Assembly: GCA_021766785.1 (NCBI GenBank)
Contig: JAICBP010000081.1
Coordinates: 1-64,000 of the forward strand
Direction: 5' to 3'
Source: Sulfurimonas sp. endosymbiont of Alviniconcha boucheti
Lineage (GTDB): Bacteria; Campylobacterota; Campylobacteria; Campylobacterales; Sulfurimonadaceae
Length of the DNA: 64,000 nucleotides
The stretch's first letter is position 1. The number at the start of each line of letters is the position of its first letter. The position numbers and the translations under genes were made by a program. This document shows positions 50,280 through 58,347 of the stretch, piece by piece. The notes under the pieces are model-generated. The model worked only from the letters and a program-made list of their open reading frames with translations, ran no database searches and had not been told where the DNA came from.

Positions 50280-51056
50280 TCAGAGCCATCTTTCTAAACT
50301 ATCCATACTCTTATAAGAACTCAAATCAAGCATAATAGGGGTAATAGAGATATACCCACATTGAATAGCTTCATAATCGCTTATACCCTTAACTCCTTCA
50401 CGTTGAGAGAAGTCAAGAGGGTGCAGACCTAGCCAATGATACTCTTCACCCCTTGGATTTCTATGAAGATGAGAGTCGTTTGCATAGTGTCTATAACCTG
50501 CATAAGTTACTTTCATCATAGTCTCTTGTTTTTTAGAAGGAATATTAACATTTAAAAACTCCCGTTTAGGTAGAGGAAATGAGCCTTCTCGTATCTTTGT
50601 AACAAGTTTTTTTATAGTACTTTGTGCCAATGTAAAATCTCCATCAGGATCTTTGAAATCCATTACCTGAGAGATAGCAATAGATGGTACATCATGAAGT
50701 ACACCCTCCATAGCACCAGCGGCAGTTCCAGAGTAGGTAATATCCTCACCCATATTTGATCCAAGATTGATACCACTTATAAGTAGATCAGGTTTTGCAT
50801 CTTGAAAAAGAGTACTCAATGAGAGGTAAACACAATCAGCAGGTGTCCCATCTTCAAGCTTATAAAAATCATCATCTACACTCACAAAGTGTAAAGGTCT
50901 TGTTAGTGTTAAAGAGTGTCCACAAGCAGATTTCTCATTTGCAGGTGCTACAACTACAAGCTCAATATCTTCAAGGTCTTTTAAGGCTTCTATAAGTGCT
51001 AAAACACCTTTAGAGTCGTAACCATCATCATTTGTTACTAATATTTTATATCTCAA
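50280..51056 (-). CDS. surE: 5'-nucleotidase SurE
   Basis: 258 residues. N-terminal LVTNDDGYDSKG supplies the metal-binding Asp pair, followed by VVVAPANEKSACGHSLT, LLISGINLGSNMGEDITYSGT and AAGAMEG. It removes phosphate from nucleoside monophosphates during stationary phase or stress. GGAG lies upstream of the ATG. It is the first gene of the surE-tcdA unit. Confidence 0.95.
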   Translation of the reverse strand: MRYKILVTNDDGYDSKGVLALIEALKDLEDIELVVVAPANEKSACGHSLTLTRPLHFVSVDDDFYKLEDGTPADCVYLSLSTLFQDAKPDLLISGINLGSNMGEDITYSGTAAGAMEGVLHDVPSIAISQVMDFKDPDGDFTLAQSTIKKLVTKIREGSFPLPKREFLNVNIPSKKQETMMKVTYAGYRHYANDSHLHRNPRGEEYHWLGLHPLDFSQREGVKGISDYEAIQCGYISITPIMLDLSSYKSMDSLERWL

Positions 51057-51161
51057 AAAATTCTCCTTAATAAAAAGTATCTTAGCAAATTTTAACTTAA
51101 TTAAAGTATTGTATCAATATACTTTTAATTAATATAAATAACATAAAAAAACGGAGTATAA

Positions 51162-52244
51162 ATGAAATTATTTATTTTCCTTATATCATTTACAACAGCT
51201 ATTTATTTAAGTAGTTGTTGCGGAGATTGCAATAGAAAGTATTACAATGCACCAATGTACATATCATCTCATGTAATAAAATATAACGGTAAGCTCTATT
51301 TTCAATACTATTCGCAACAAGGAAATGATGGAGAGTATAAACCTAGCAGTTATAATATGAATAAGAGTTATCTATTTGAACTTGACACTTCTACACATAC
51401 TTGGAAAAAGATAGCTTCAAAGATTAACAATAATATAACCATTTTAAATGATTATAATGAGACAAAAATACAAAACTTATACAAGCCTTTTGATCGATAT
51501 TCAACAGATAAAATGTTAATTAATGATAATTATTATGTTGTAATTGAACAAAACGGTGTAAAAATTAAACAGTTGAATAGCAATGCTTTAGTAGAGCAAT
51601 ATCTTTTACCATCACTATATGATACTGTTTCAAATTTGGGAATTTCATATAATACTTTTGAAAAAATTGAATATTATCCACTTTTTAGTCATACATATGA
51701 TTCTTCAGAAAAGGAGTATCTTGCTTTGTTGTTTTTTGATAAGCAAAGAGTTCAAGCTGGAGACAAATATAATTACTACTATGTGACTATGAAATTTAAA
51801 AACAACTCTTGGAATTATAATATTATTAAGAAAGGTAGTATTCAAAATATACATGAACATAGAAATAATTTAAACCAAAACCTCTCTTTAACTTTTAATG
51901 ATGGTAACTTAACAGTATCTTACGATACAGATTTTTACGATACAGATAATAATTATCAGATTATAATAAAAGATGGAAATATAAGTTTTGTTACACCTTC
52001 AGATCTTAAGAATAAAAAAAATATTTACACTCAAATCATTGAAAAAAACTATTATTTTCGTGGAGATGAACACTATTTTGGAAACGATGGTGTCCCTACT
52101 TTTGATGAGAAAGGTAATATGCATCTCTTTTACAATAAAAGAGATGATATAAAAAATGAAAATTTTGACTATTTTTGGTATGGATATTTTACAAAAGAAA
52201 ATCCAACTATACCATTATATGAGCAAAAAATTCCTTGGAAGTAG
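51162..52244 (+). CDS. Unknown lipoprotein at the left border of the accessory island
   Basis: 360 residues not recognised. Short signal with lipobox YLSSCC (Cys19). The body is rich in Tyr, Asn and Lys, with strand-turn patterns (HVIKYNGKLYFQYYSQQGND, FDEKGNMHLFYNKRD) reminiscent of a beta-propeller-like repeat fold. The codon use is noticeably more AT-rich than in surE, suggesting recent transfer. ACGGAG lies before the ATG. A surface role is inferred only from the lipobox. Confidence 0.7.
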   Translation: MKLFIFLISFTTAIYLSSCCGDCNRKYYNAPMYISSHVIKYNGKLYFQYYSQQGNDGEYKPSSYNMNKSYLFELDTSTHTWKKIASKINNNITILNDYNETKIQNLYKPFDRYSTDKMLINDNYYVVIEQNGVKIKQLNSNALVEQYLLPSLYDTVSNLGISYNTFEKIEYYPLFSHTYDSSEKEYLALLFFDKQRVQAGDKYNYYYVTMKFKNNSWNYNIIKKGSIQNIHEHRNNLNQNLSLTFNDGNLTVSYDTDFYDTDNNYQIIIKDGNISFVTPSDLKNKKNIYTQIIEKNYYFRGDEHYFGNDGVPTFDEKGNMHLFYNKRDDIKNENFDYFWYGYFTKENPTIPLYEQKIPWK

Positions 52245-52250
52245 CTATTA

Positions 52251-52275
52251 AATTATTGGTTTTACCCCAATAATT
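52251..52275 (+). terminator. Terminator-like hairpin after the orphan lipoprotein
   Basis: AATTATTGG, loop of 7, CCAATAATT: a 9-bp perfect stem just after the stop codon; no T run follows. Its right arm overlaps the inverted-repeat element described next. Confidence 0.5.
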
Positions 52276-52384
52276 CCATACCAAATTAGACAATAAGCTA
52301 ACTTACTCTATAATTTAGGTACTTACAAGCGAAAAAATGGGCTTTTTATGAATTTGAGGGTGTCTTGATTGTTATGGAATTATT
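52269..52384. repeat. 116-bp element with 12-bp inverted ends
   Basis: AATAATTCCATA (52269-52280) and TATGGAATTATT (52373-52384) are perfect inverted ends. The right 49 bases (52337-52385) recur at 55270-55318 with three mismatches. The size and ends recall a MITE, but only two partial copies are seen. Confidence 0.5.
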
Positions 52385-52402
52385 TAGACTCATTGAGATG
52401 TA

Positions 52403-52431
52403 TTGACAAAAGGCACACATAGTGCTATAAT
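52403..52431 (+). promoter_or_regulatory. Full-consensus sigma70 promoter of the toxin-antitoxin pair
   Basis: TTGACA (52403-52408), 17-base spacer, TATAAT (52426-52431). A perfect -35 box is unusual in this window, where only -10 boxes are conserved. Predicted transcription start falls at about 52437-52438, on the ATG. Confidence 0.8.
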
Positions 52432-52437
52432 TTTCAC

Positions 52438-52716
52438 ATGATTACATATAATTGGAACAATGAAAAAAATCTTCTTTTGAAAAAAGAACGTAACTTTAGT
52501 TTTGAGCAAATCGTTTCTCATATTGAAAGTGGTGATTTACTTGATATAGTCAATCATCCAAACAAAGAGAAGTTTTCTCATCAAAAAATCTTAATTATCA
52601 AAATAGAAGAGTATGTTATGGCCGTACCTTTTGTAGAAAATGATAATGAAAGATTTTTGAAAACCATCATTCCAAGTCGTAAATTAACTAAACAATATTT
52701 AGGAGCGTTAAAATGA
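52438..52716 (+). CDS. BrnT-like type II toxin
   Basis: 92 residues. YNWNNEKNLLLKKERNFSFEQIVSHIESGDLLD resembles the opening of BrnT ribonucleases, and FSHQKILIIKIEEYVMAVPFV and LKTIIPSRKLTKQYL follow the same strand order. The match is by pattern and modest. No ribosome binding site is possible if transcription starts at the ATG, so translation may be leaderless. It overlaps the antitoxin gene by 4 bases. Confidence 0.7.
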   Translation: MITYNWNNEKNLLLKKERNFSFEQIVSHIESGDLLDIVNHPNKEKFSHQKILIIKIEEYVMAVPFVENDNERFLKTIIPSRKLTKQYLGALK

Positions 52717-52997
52717 AAAAGTTTACTTTAGAAGCTGAAGAGATAGAACTTTTGGATTCACTTGAGTCCAATGAATGGAACTCTGTAGAAAACCTTAAAG
52801 ATGAAATAGCTTCACATCAAATAATTGCAAGAAATACACTTAAAAAAGATAAGAGGGTTAATCTTCGTATGTCATCTAAAGACTTAGAAGATATTAAAGC
52901 TTATGCAGTCGAAGAAGGACTTCCTTATCAAACACTTATGTCAAGTGTATTGCATAAATTTATTAGTGGTAGGCTTGTAGATAGACAAGCAGGATAA
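52713..52997 (+). CDS. BrnA/CopG-like antitoxin
   Basis: 94 residues. The C-terminal half KRVNLRMSSKDLEDIKAYAVEEGLPYQTLMSSVLHKF is a ribbon-helix-helix of the CopG/BrnA kind; the acidic N-terminal half (LEAEEIELLDSLESNEW) would contact the toxin. Toxin-first order and the 4-base overlap are typical of BrnT/BrnA. It likely represses the promoter at 52403-52431. Confidence 0.78.
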   Translation: MKKFTLEAEEIELLDSLESNEWNSVENLKDEIASHQIIARNTLKKDKRVNLRMSSKDLEDIKAYAVEEGLPYQTLMSSVLHKFISGRLVDRQAG

Positions 52998-53190
52998 TAA
53001 AATTATAATGCCCCTAAAAATCAAGACAACTTTCAAAAAGATTTAATTTCATACTAACCTGTTACCTTATGCCACATTTTTAGATATACAAGAGTAATTC
53101 AAGGAGTAATAACATCAAATATAGCAGACCAAAAAAGACGAAGCCACTCACAAACACCATAGCCCACACCCGTTCATATAACAAACTGCA

Positions 53191-53555
53191 GAGACTGTGA
53201 ACTTAGTCCAAAAACCCCATAAACTGGGCTAAATTCTCAGCTCAACTTTTACAAATATCTCATCTTTTTAGAGATATTGAGACTTTTTTTCGTTTTTATG
53301 TTAAGTTTAAAAATATCTAATGCATCCACATATGCTTCTATTGCACGAACAACATTATCTTCCTCTACTAGCTCATCTAAACTTGGTGGAAACATTAGTT
53401 GCTGTTTACGGTTAAGACCTTGTTTGTATATACCCATATAATACCCTTTATATAGAAGTTATTATACTGTTTCTGTTGTTTTAGTATGGTTAATTTTAGG
53501 AGAATTTTGGTAGAATATTTTCTATATGTTTGGGATTGGGTTCTTTCACAGTCTC
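53191..53555 (-). mobile_element. Internally deleted IS1182-like element
   Basis: 365 bases with perfect 11-bp terminal inverted repeats GAGACTGTGAA (53191-53201) and TTCACAGTCTC (53545-53555). It contains the N-terminus and the last residues of an IS1182-type transposase on the minus strand. No target duplication is evident. The left 28 bases are identical to those of the copy at 54911. Confidence 0.75.
53249..53437 (-). pseudogene. Transposase remnant (N-terminus fused to extreme C-terminus)
   Basis: 62 residues. MGIYKQGLNRKQQLMFPPSL and DELVEEDNVVRAIEAYVDAL are the N-terminal IS1182-family transposase signature. The final NISKKMRYL matches the C-terminal end NIFKKVRYL of the other copy, so an internal deletion joined both ends in frame. 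The DDE catalytic core is gone, so it is inactive. Confidence 0.8.
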
Positions 53556-53561
53556 ATTGGA

Positions 53562-53596
53562 GAGAAATATTTGACCCTGCAGCTCAAATATTTCTC
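53562..53596. repeat. Perfect 13-bp palindrome
   Basis: GAGAAATATTTGA, 9-base spacer, TCAAATATTTCTC. It lies 6 bases outside the inverted repeat of the deleted IS and 114 bases before the gene at 53710. No T run on either strand, so an operator or recombination site fits better than a terminator. Confidence 0.7.
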
Positions 53597-53709
53597 AACT
53601 CAGTCGTTATACTCATATAGAAAATCATTCTTATGAGAACTAATAAATACTTATAAGAATTTAAGTTTACTCTTGCTAAACTTATGCAATCTAAATAAAA
53701 GGCTATTAA

Positions 53710-54195
53710 ATGGAAACTATAATAGAAAAAATTTTGTATGATGCAAAAGTTGCATATAAAGAAAGTGTAAAAATTGAGAATAACATTATTGAAGAACATT
53801 TATTATTAATAATTGGTAATGCACAATCAATTTTAAATAAAAAAGTACACCTAAACAAAAAAAACATAATTAACACAGACAACAATCAAGAATCAAATGA
53901 AGTTCAAAAAGTATATAGAAAAGTACCAAGATGGTTGAAAAACCCATCTCAATATAATTATAAAATTTTAACAACTTATATGACATTGTCAAATAACAAT
54001 TCAACACCAATTAGCCTTTCTTTGCTTGAAAAGCATTCAAATATAGAAGACAATAAATTCACTCGGAACTTTAATCAGATGAAAATAATTTCTAAACAAA
54101 ATAATGCAAAGGTTTTTGATGAAGTTTATGGAGAAGTAAAGCTATGGAAACCTGTAGCTAACTTTATTATTGATTTGTATAAACAACACTTATAA
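53710..54195 (+). CDS. Unknown protein upstream of Fic
   Basis: 161 residues not recognised. N-terminal helices (METIIEKILYDAKVAYKESV), an Asn-rich linker, then KVYRKVPRWLKNPSQYNYKI and a winged-helix-like C-terminal half (TPISLSLLEKHSNIEDNKFT, FNQMKIIS). AT-rich codon use marks it as accessory. It ends 13 bases before the Fic start, so the two are likely co-transcribed. It may be a DNA-binding or partner protein for Fic; this is inference. Confidence 0.65.
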   Translation: METIIEKILYDAKVAYKESVKIENNIIEEHLLLIIGNAQSILNKKVHLNKKNIINTDNNQESNEVQKVYRKVPRWLKNPSQYNYKILTTYMTLSNNNSTPISLSLLEKHSNIEDNKFTRNFNQMKIISKQNNAKVFDEVYGEVKLWKPVANFIIDLYKQHL

Positions 54196-54208
54196 TATTG
54201 GAATAAAA

Positions 54209-54892
54209 ATGAAAAAACTTAATGAACTTTCTTTAAAACAAAGAGAAGAGCTTTTCAGACAGCTTCGTATTTCAATCACTCATCACTCAAATGCGATGGA
54301 AGGCACAACTCTTTCTTTTGGTGAAACAAAAGAGTTACTTGAACATGGAAATACAGCTGGAGATAAACCACTACATGAACAACTTGTTATCTTAGGGTTT
54401 GCAAAGGCTTATGATGTCATAGTTCGTGAGGCTACAAACAAAGAAAATATTATTGACAGTAGTTTTATAAAAGATATTCATGCTATTATGTTTGAAGATG
54501 CTTTAAAAGTTTCACCTAATTTTGTTTCTAAACCTATTGGTGCATATAGACTAGATGATAGATACATTAAAGGTGTAGATATAAAACTATCTGCACCAAA
54601 TAAAATCTCAAATGATTTAGAAAATTTACTTTATAGATTTGACAGTAACAATATGAGTTTAGAAGACATTGCAGAGTTTCACATCTTATTTGAAAGAGTA
54701 CATCCATTTGCCGATGGCAATGGAAGAGTTGGAAGATTGATAATGGCTTTTCAAGCTATTCAAAATAATATTGTTCCACCACTTATTGAAAATGAGCATA
54801 GGAGCGAATACTTAAAAGCTATTAACAAAAAAGATGAACTTTTCAAATTTATAGATGAGAGTATTCAAAACAGTATGAACTTACTAGACTAA
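54209..54892 (+). CDS. Fic-domain AMP-transferase-like protein (class II)
   Basis: 227 residues from the ATG at 54209, preceded by TTGGAAT. The Fic motif HPFADGNGRVGR (165-176) is complete, with catalytic His165. The N-terminal inhibitory helix motif SNAMEG (27-32) fits (S/T)xxxE(G/N), so it should be self-inhibited as in class II Fic proteins. FVSKPIGAYRLDD and GVDIKLSAPNKI form the flap region. Members modify targets by AMPylation; the target is unknown. Confidence 0.88.
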   Translation: MKKLNELSLKQREELFRQLRISITHHSNAMEGTTLSFGETKELLEHGNTAGDKPLHEQLVILGFAKAYDVIVREATNKENIIDSSFIKDIHAIMFEDALKVSPNFVSKPIGAYRLDDRYIKGVDIKLSAPNKISNDLENLLYRFDSNNMSLEDIAEFHILFERVHPFADGNGRVGRLIMAFQAIQNNIVPPLIENEHRSEYLKAINKKDELFKFIDESIQNSMNLLD

Positions 54893-54910
54893 AAAGTATA
54901 ACAAAACCTT

Positions 54911-55225
54911 GAGACTGTGAACTTAGTCCAAAAACCCCCTAATTTAGCCAAGTTTTTCAGCTAACTTTTTACAAATATCTCACTTTTTTAAAGATATTTT
55001 GTAAAAATAAAAATCTCTCTAAAAAATGGATCAAATAAACTCCAAATCGCAAGATATACGCTGCTATTTCTTCTCTTATTTGGGTTAAATCATTTCCTTT
55101 TATAGCCTTGCAGAGTTTTTTAAACAGAGTTATCCCTATGAGATTTAGTAATCTTCTAAAATTGTAGGTGAACATAATAAGAGCATTCTCCCCGAGAACT
55201 TTCTTTTTAGTCCTCACAAGAAAAA
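54911..55225 (-). mobile_element. Truncated IS1182-like element (left end only)
   Basis: Starts with the same GAGACTGTGAA end and 28 identical bases as the copy at 53191. The transposase C-terminus follows on the minus strand. No matching right end is found before rho; homology to the transposase fades near 55225. Confidence 0.65.
54969..55217 (-). pseudogene. Transposase remnant (C-terminal part)
   Basis: 82 residues. RTKKKVLGENALIMFTYNFR followed by RLLNLIGITLFKKL is the conserved C-terminal segment of IS1182-type DDE transposases. The N-terminal and catalytic parts are missing. The open frame runs further upstream (KPIFPKALQ) until a stop at about 55280, but without transposase similarity. 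Confidence 0.78.
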
Positions 55226-55269
55226 GTATGCTAAACTCTTTAAATATAGTCTGTAAGGCTTTAGGAAAG

Positions 55270-55318
55270 ATGGGCTTTTTATAAATTTGGAGGTGTCTTG
55301 ATTGTTATGGAATTATTT
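55270..55318 (+). repeat. 49-bp dispersed repeat, second copy
   Basis: 46 of 49 bases match 52337-52385 in the same orientation. The two copies flank the toxin-antitoxin, IS and Fic block. Confidence 0.7.
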
Positions 55319-55345
55319 GGGTTTTACACAAAACTTGACTTTTAT

Positions 55346-55379
55346 CTCTCTGTTAGTGTAGAATTTCATTAACAGAGAG
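55346..55379. promoter_or_regulatory. Inverted repeat upstream of rho
   Basis: CTCTCTGTTA, 14-base spacer, TAACAGAGAG: a perfect 10-bp inverted repeat ending 63 bases before the rho ATG. A TAGAAT-type -10 lies within the spacer. It could be an operator or a leader hairpin for rho autoregulation. Confidence 0.5.
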
Positions 55380-55442
55380 TCATTTAAGATCTCTCTAAAT
55401 CTCTTCCACATTTCAAAATCACAAAATTAAGGTAGAATTTAC

Positions 55443-56798
55443 ATGAGTGAAACTTCTTCACAACAACCTCGCAATAATAACCAAAAACCAAAGAACAACC
55501 GTAACAATGCATCAAAAAGATCACATCAACCAGCTAAAGGTTCAAGTGTTGAAGAGTTAAGAACAAAGAGTATTGAAGAACTTATTTCTATTGCTACTGA
55601 GTTAAAGATAGAAAACCCTCAAGAGCTTAAACGCCAAGATGTTATTTTTGAGATACTCAAAGCACAAACTGAACAAGGTGGATTTATTCTCTTCAGTGGT
55701 ATCTTAGAGGTAATGCAAGATGGCTATGGTTTTATCCGTTCAATAGATAAGTCATTTAATGAGTCTATCAATGATGCTTATGTCTCCAACACACAGATCA
55801 AAAGATTTGCATTAAGAAATGGTGATGTGGTAACAGGGCAGGTCCGTCCTCCAAAAGATCAAGAACGCTACTATGCACTTATCAAAATAGAAGCAGTGAA
55901 TGGTCTCCCTCCTGAGGAGTCTAAAAAACGTCCACTCTTTGAAAACCTTGTACCACTCTACCCTGAAGAGAAGATTCAGTTAGAGTATCATGAAAAAGGG
56001 CTTACTGGGCGTATGCTTGATCTCTTCTCCCCTATAGGAAAAGGACAACGTGGACTTATCGTAGCACCACCACGCTCTGGTAAAACAGAACTCCTTAAAG
56101 AGATAGCACATGGTATCACAACTAACCATGCTGAGATAGACCTAATGGTACTGCTAATAGATGAACGCCCTGAAGAGGTTACCGATATGGAGAGATGTGT
56201 TAAAGGAGAAGTTTACTCTTCTACATTTGATATGCCTGCTAAAAACCATGTTAAAGTGGCTGAGATGGTGATAGAAAAAGCCAAACGCCGTGTAGAGATG
56301 GGTCGTGATGTCGTTATACTTCTTGACTCTATCACTCGTCTTGCTCGTGCTTATAACACGGTAACGCCATCAAGTGGTAAAGTTCTCTCAGGTGGTGTAG
56401 ATGCAAATGCTCTACACAAGCCAAAACGTTTCTTTGGAGCTGCTCGAAACATTGAAGGTGGTGGAAGTCTTACTATCATTGCAACTGCACTTGTAGATAC
56501 AGGAAGTCGTATGGATGAAGTGATTTTTGAAGAGTTCAAAGGAACTGGAAATATGGAAGTTATTCTTGATAGAAAAATTGCAGACAGACGTATCTACCCT
56601 GCTATCGATATTCTTAAGTCTGGTACTCGTAAAGATGATCTTCTCATAGGTAAAGATTCTCTTCAAAAGGTATTTATCCTTCGTCAAATGATCCATAAAC
56701 AAGACAACGAGATAGAAGCACTTAAGTTCGTTTACACAACTATGGGCAAAAAAGCAACAAATCAGGAGTTTCTTGATAGTATGAATACAGATAAGTGA
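55443..56798 (+). CDS. rho: Transcription termination factor Rho
   Basis: 451 residues. A short Asn/Gln/Lys-rich N-terminal extension ([20 protein letters not shown]), the Rho N-terminal and RNA-binding domain (GYGFIRS), and the RecA-like ATPase with Walker [14 protein letters not shown], Walker [18 protein letters not shown]-loop and R-loop ([20 protein letters not shown]). The hexameric RNA helicase ends transcription. In Campylobacter, dnaX follows rho; here several genes intervene. Confidence 0.96.
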   Translation: MSETSSQQPRNNNQKPKNNRNNASKRSHQPAKGSSVEELRTKSIEELISIATELKIENPQELKRQDVIFEILKAQTEQGGFILFSGILEVMQDGYGFIRSIDKSFNESINDAYVSNTQIKRFALRNGDVVTGQVRPPKDQERYYALIKIEAVNGLPPEESKKRPLFENLVPLYPEEKIQLEYHEKGLTGRMLDLFSPIGKGQRGLIVAPPRSGKTELLKEIAHGITTNHAEIDLMVLLIDERPEEVTDMERCVKGEVYSSTFDMPAKNHVKVAEMVIEKAKRRVEMGRDVVILLDSITRLARAYNTVTPSSGKVLSGGVDANALHKPKRFFGAARNIEGGGSLTIIATALVDTGSRMDEVIFEEFKGTGNMEVILDRKIADRRIYPAIDILKSGTRKDDLLIGKDSLQKVFILRQMIHKQDNEIEALKFVYTTMGKKATNQEFLDSMNTDK

Positions 56799-56809
56799 TC
56801 AATTTTAGA

Positions 56810-56815
56810 TATAAT
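56810..56815 (+). promoter_or_regulatory. Putative -10 box of the AAA ATPase gene
   Basis: TATAAT 28 bases before the ATG at 56844, giving this inserted unit its own promoter. Confidence 0.45.
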
Positions 56816-56843
56816 AAAAATAACAATTTAATACGGAAGTGAG

Positions 56844-58133
56844 ATGAGACTCAAAATTAAAAATATCGGTATGATTTCAGATGCTAATGTTTCATTAGAT
56901 GGATTAACTATCATTGCTGGTGAAAATGATACAGGTAAGAGTACTGTAGGTAAAATTTTATTTTGTCTTATCAAATCTGTCAGCCGATATCAAGAAGATT
57001 TCTCCGAATCTAAGCTTCATAAAATAGAAGATATTCTTGATTCACTATATTTCAGTATAAGACGTAATGTTCAAATAACTAATGAAGAGGATTTAAATAA
57101 TTTACGTCATATGTTTTCTCTTGAAAACTATATCATCTTTGAAGAAAATGTTTTCATTGATAGTTTAAAAGAATATATCAAAAAACTAGATATAGAGAAA
57201 GAGAACTATCAGCTTTATTCTGATTTAATTGATAGAGTTGCCACTATTTTAGCTGAACCTGAAGACAAAAACAAGTATATTCAAAGTGCACTCAATAAAG
57301 TGTTTCGTTCAGAATTTGACTCACAAATCATAAAACATCATTGTGAAATGGGAAAAATAGAACTTTATGAGGATGAATTACAGCTTTTAGACATATGTAT
57401 TGATGAAAAAAACAAAATTTCTCTTTCTCCAAAGTGTCAGCCTCTCTATTTTAATGATGCTACTTTTATAGAAACACCACTTATTCTTAACAATCATGAT
57501 TTACTTTTAAGAGCAACAACTGGTCTTAATACAACAAAATCTACTTCGAGAAGACTAGGTGTACCTTACACTACATTACACATAAAAGACTTATTTGATA
57601 AACTTAAAGAAAAGATTTACGACTTTCTTTTGTTTGATGATGAATCTAATTCATTAGGTGCTAAAATCTCTTCTCTCATCAATGGTGAACTCATTTACGA
57701 CCCCCAAGAGAATGATTTTAAATATATAAAAGCAAACTCCAAACTTTCCATAAAAAACACTGCTACAGGTATTAAGTCTTTTGGGATATTACAAATTTTA
57801 GCAGAACAAGGGTTTCTAACTGAAAAATCTTTTCTCATTTTAGATGAGCCTGAGATTCATCTACACCCAAAATGGCAACTCAAATATGCTGAACTTATTT
57901 CATTTTTAGTAACACAAAACATACCTGTTTTAGTTACTTCACATAGTCCATATATGATCGAAGCTCTTCAAAAATATACACAAAAATCAGAGGAAAAGGT
58001 AAACTTTTATTTAGCAGACAATAATAATATTGATAAAATCAACAATGACAATTCAGAGACACTCGCTACAATTTTTGAAAAGCTTTCGGAACCTTTTGAA
58101 GAGTTTGAAATACTAGAAGAAGAAAACTTTTAA
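56844..58133 (+). CDS. SMC/OLD-like AAA ATPase (no TOPRIM)
   Basis: 429 residues. Walker A AGENDTGKST (25-34), signature-like TGIKSF near 303, Walker B SFLILDEPEIHLHPKWQ (Asp near 334), and H-loop VTSHSPYM near 365. The insert of about 265 residues between the A and B motifs is mostly helical. This is the AAA_15/AAA_21 architecture common in defence ATPases, but no TOPRIM nuclease follows. A 70-residue protein starts 1 base downstream. Codon use is more AT-rich than in rho and murI. A defence role is inference. Confidence 0.85.
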   Translation: MRLKIKNIGMISDANVSLDGLTIIAGENDTGKSTVGKILFCLIKSVSRYQEDFSESKLHKIEDILDSLYFSIRRNVQITNEEDLNNLRHMFSLENYIIFEENVFIDSLKEYIKKLDIEKENYQLYSDLIDRVATILAEPEDKNKYIQSALNKVFRSEFDSQIIKHHCEMGKIELYEDELQLLDICIDEKNKISLSPKCQPLYFNDATFIETPLILNNHDLLLRATTGLNTTKSTSRRLGVPYTTLHIKDLFDKLKEKIYDFLLFDDESNSLGAKISSLINGELIYDPQENDFKYIKANSKLSIKNTATGIKSFGILQILAEQGFLTEKSFLILDEPEIHLHPKWQLKYAELISFLVTQNIPVLVTSHSPYMIEALQKYTQKSEEKVNFYLADNNNIDKINNDNSETLATIFEKLSEPFEEFEILEEENF

Positions 58134-58134
58134 A

Positions 58135-58347
58135 ATGGCAGATATGCAACAAATTTTTAAAAAGTATAAACAGTTTAATAAGCCTTATGATGGATACAAA
58201 AAGGGAATTTCAAACAATATAATCAAGTTTGGTTTAAAAAAATATCGTAACTTGGTTGATGATATTAAAACTGACTGTGTAGATGAATTCACCCAACTAT
58301 TAAACAAACGACTAACTCCAACTACTCTAAATTGTGAGCATCAATAG
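58135..58347 (+). CDS. Small basic protein paired with the AAA ATPase
   Basis: 70 residues, rich in Lys, Tyr and Asn (IFKKYKQFNKPYDGYKKG, IIKFGLKKYRNLVDDI). Not recognised. Adjacent to the ATPase stop and touching the murI start. It could be a genuine small effector or the stub of a longer partner lost by deletion; the junction with murI is precise, which allows either. Confidence 0.55.
   Translation: MADMQQIFKKYKQFNKPYDGYKKGISNNIIKFGLKKYRNLVDDIKTDCVDEFTQLLNKRLTPTTLNCEHQ

Larger units (their letters stand above)
52998..53709. other. Gene-poor stretch with a decayed insertion sequence and a palindrome
   Basis: The first about 190 bases (52998-53190) show nothing recognisable. Then follow the deleted insertion-sequence copy (53191-53555) and a 35-base palindrome (53562-53596). 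The last 110 bases are an AT-rich leader of the next gene. Confidence 0.6.
54893..55442. other. Stretch with second decayed IS copy, repeat and rho leader
   Basis: Contains IS copy B (from 54911), a diverged segment, the 49-bp repeat (55270-55318), and the rho upstream region with a 10-bp inverted repeat. No intact gene is seen. Confidence 0.6.

Noticed and set aside
56351..56702. Open frames antisense to rho
   Set aside because: They mirror the conserved Rho ATPase core and have no independent support.
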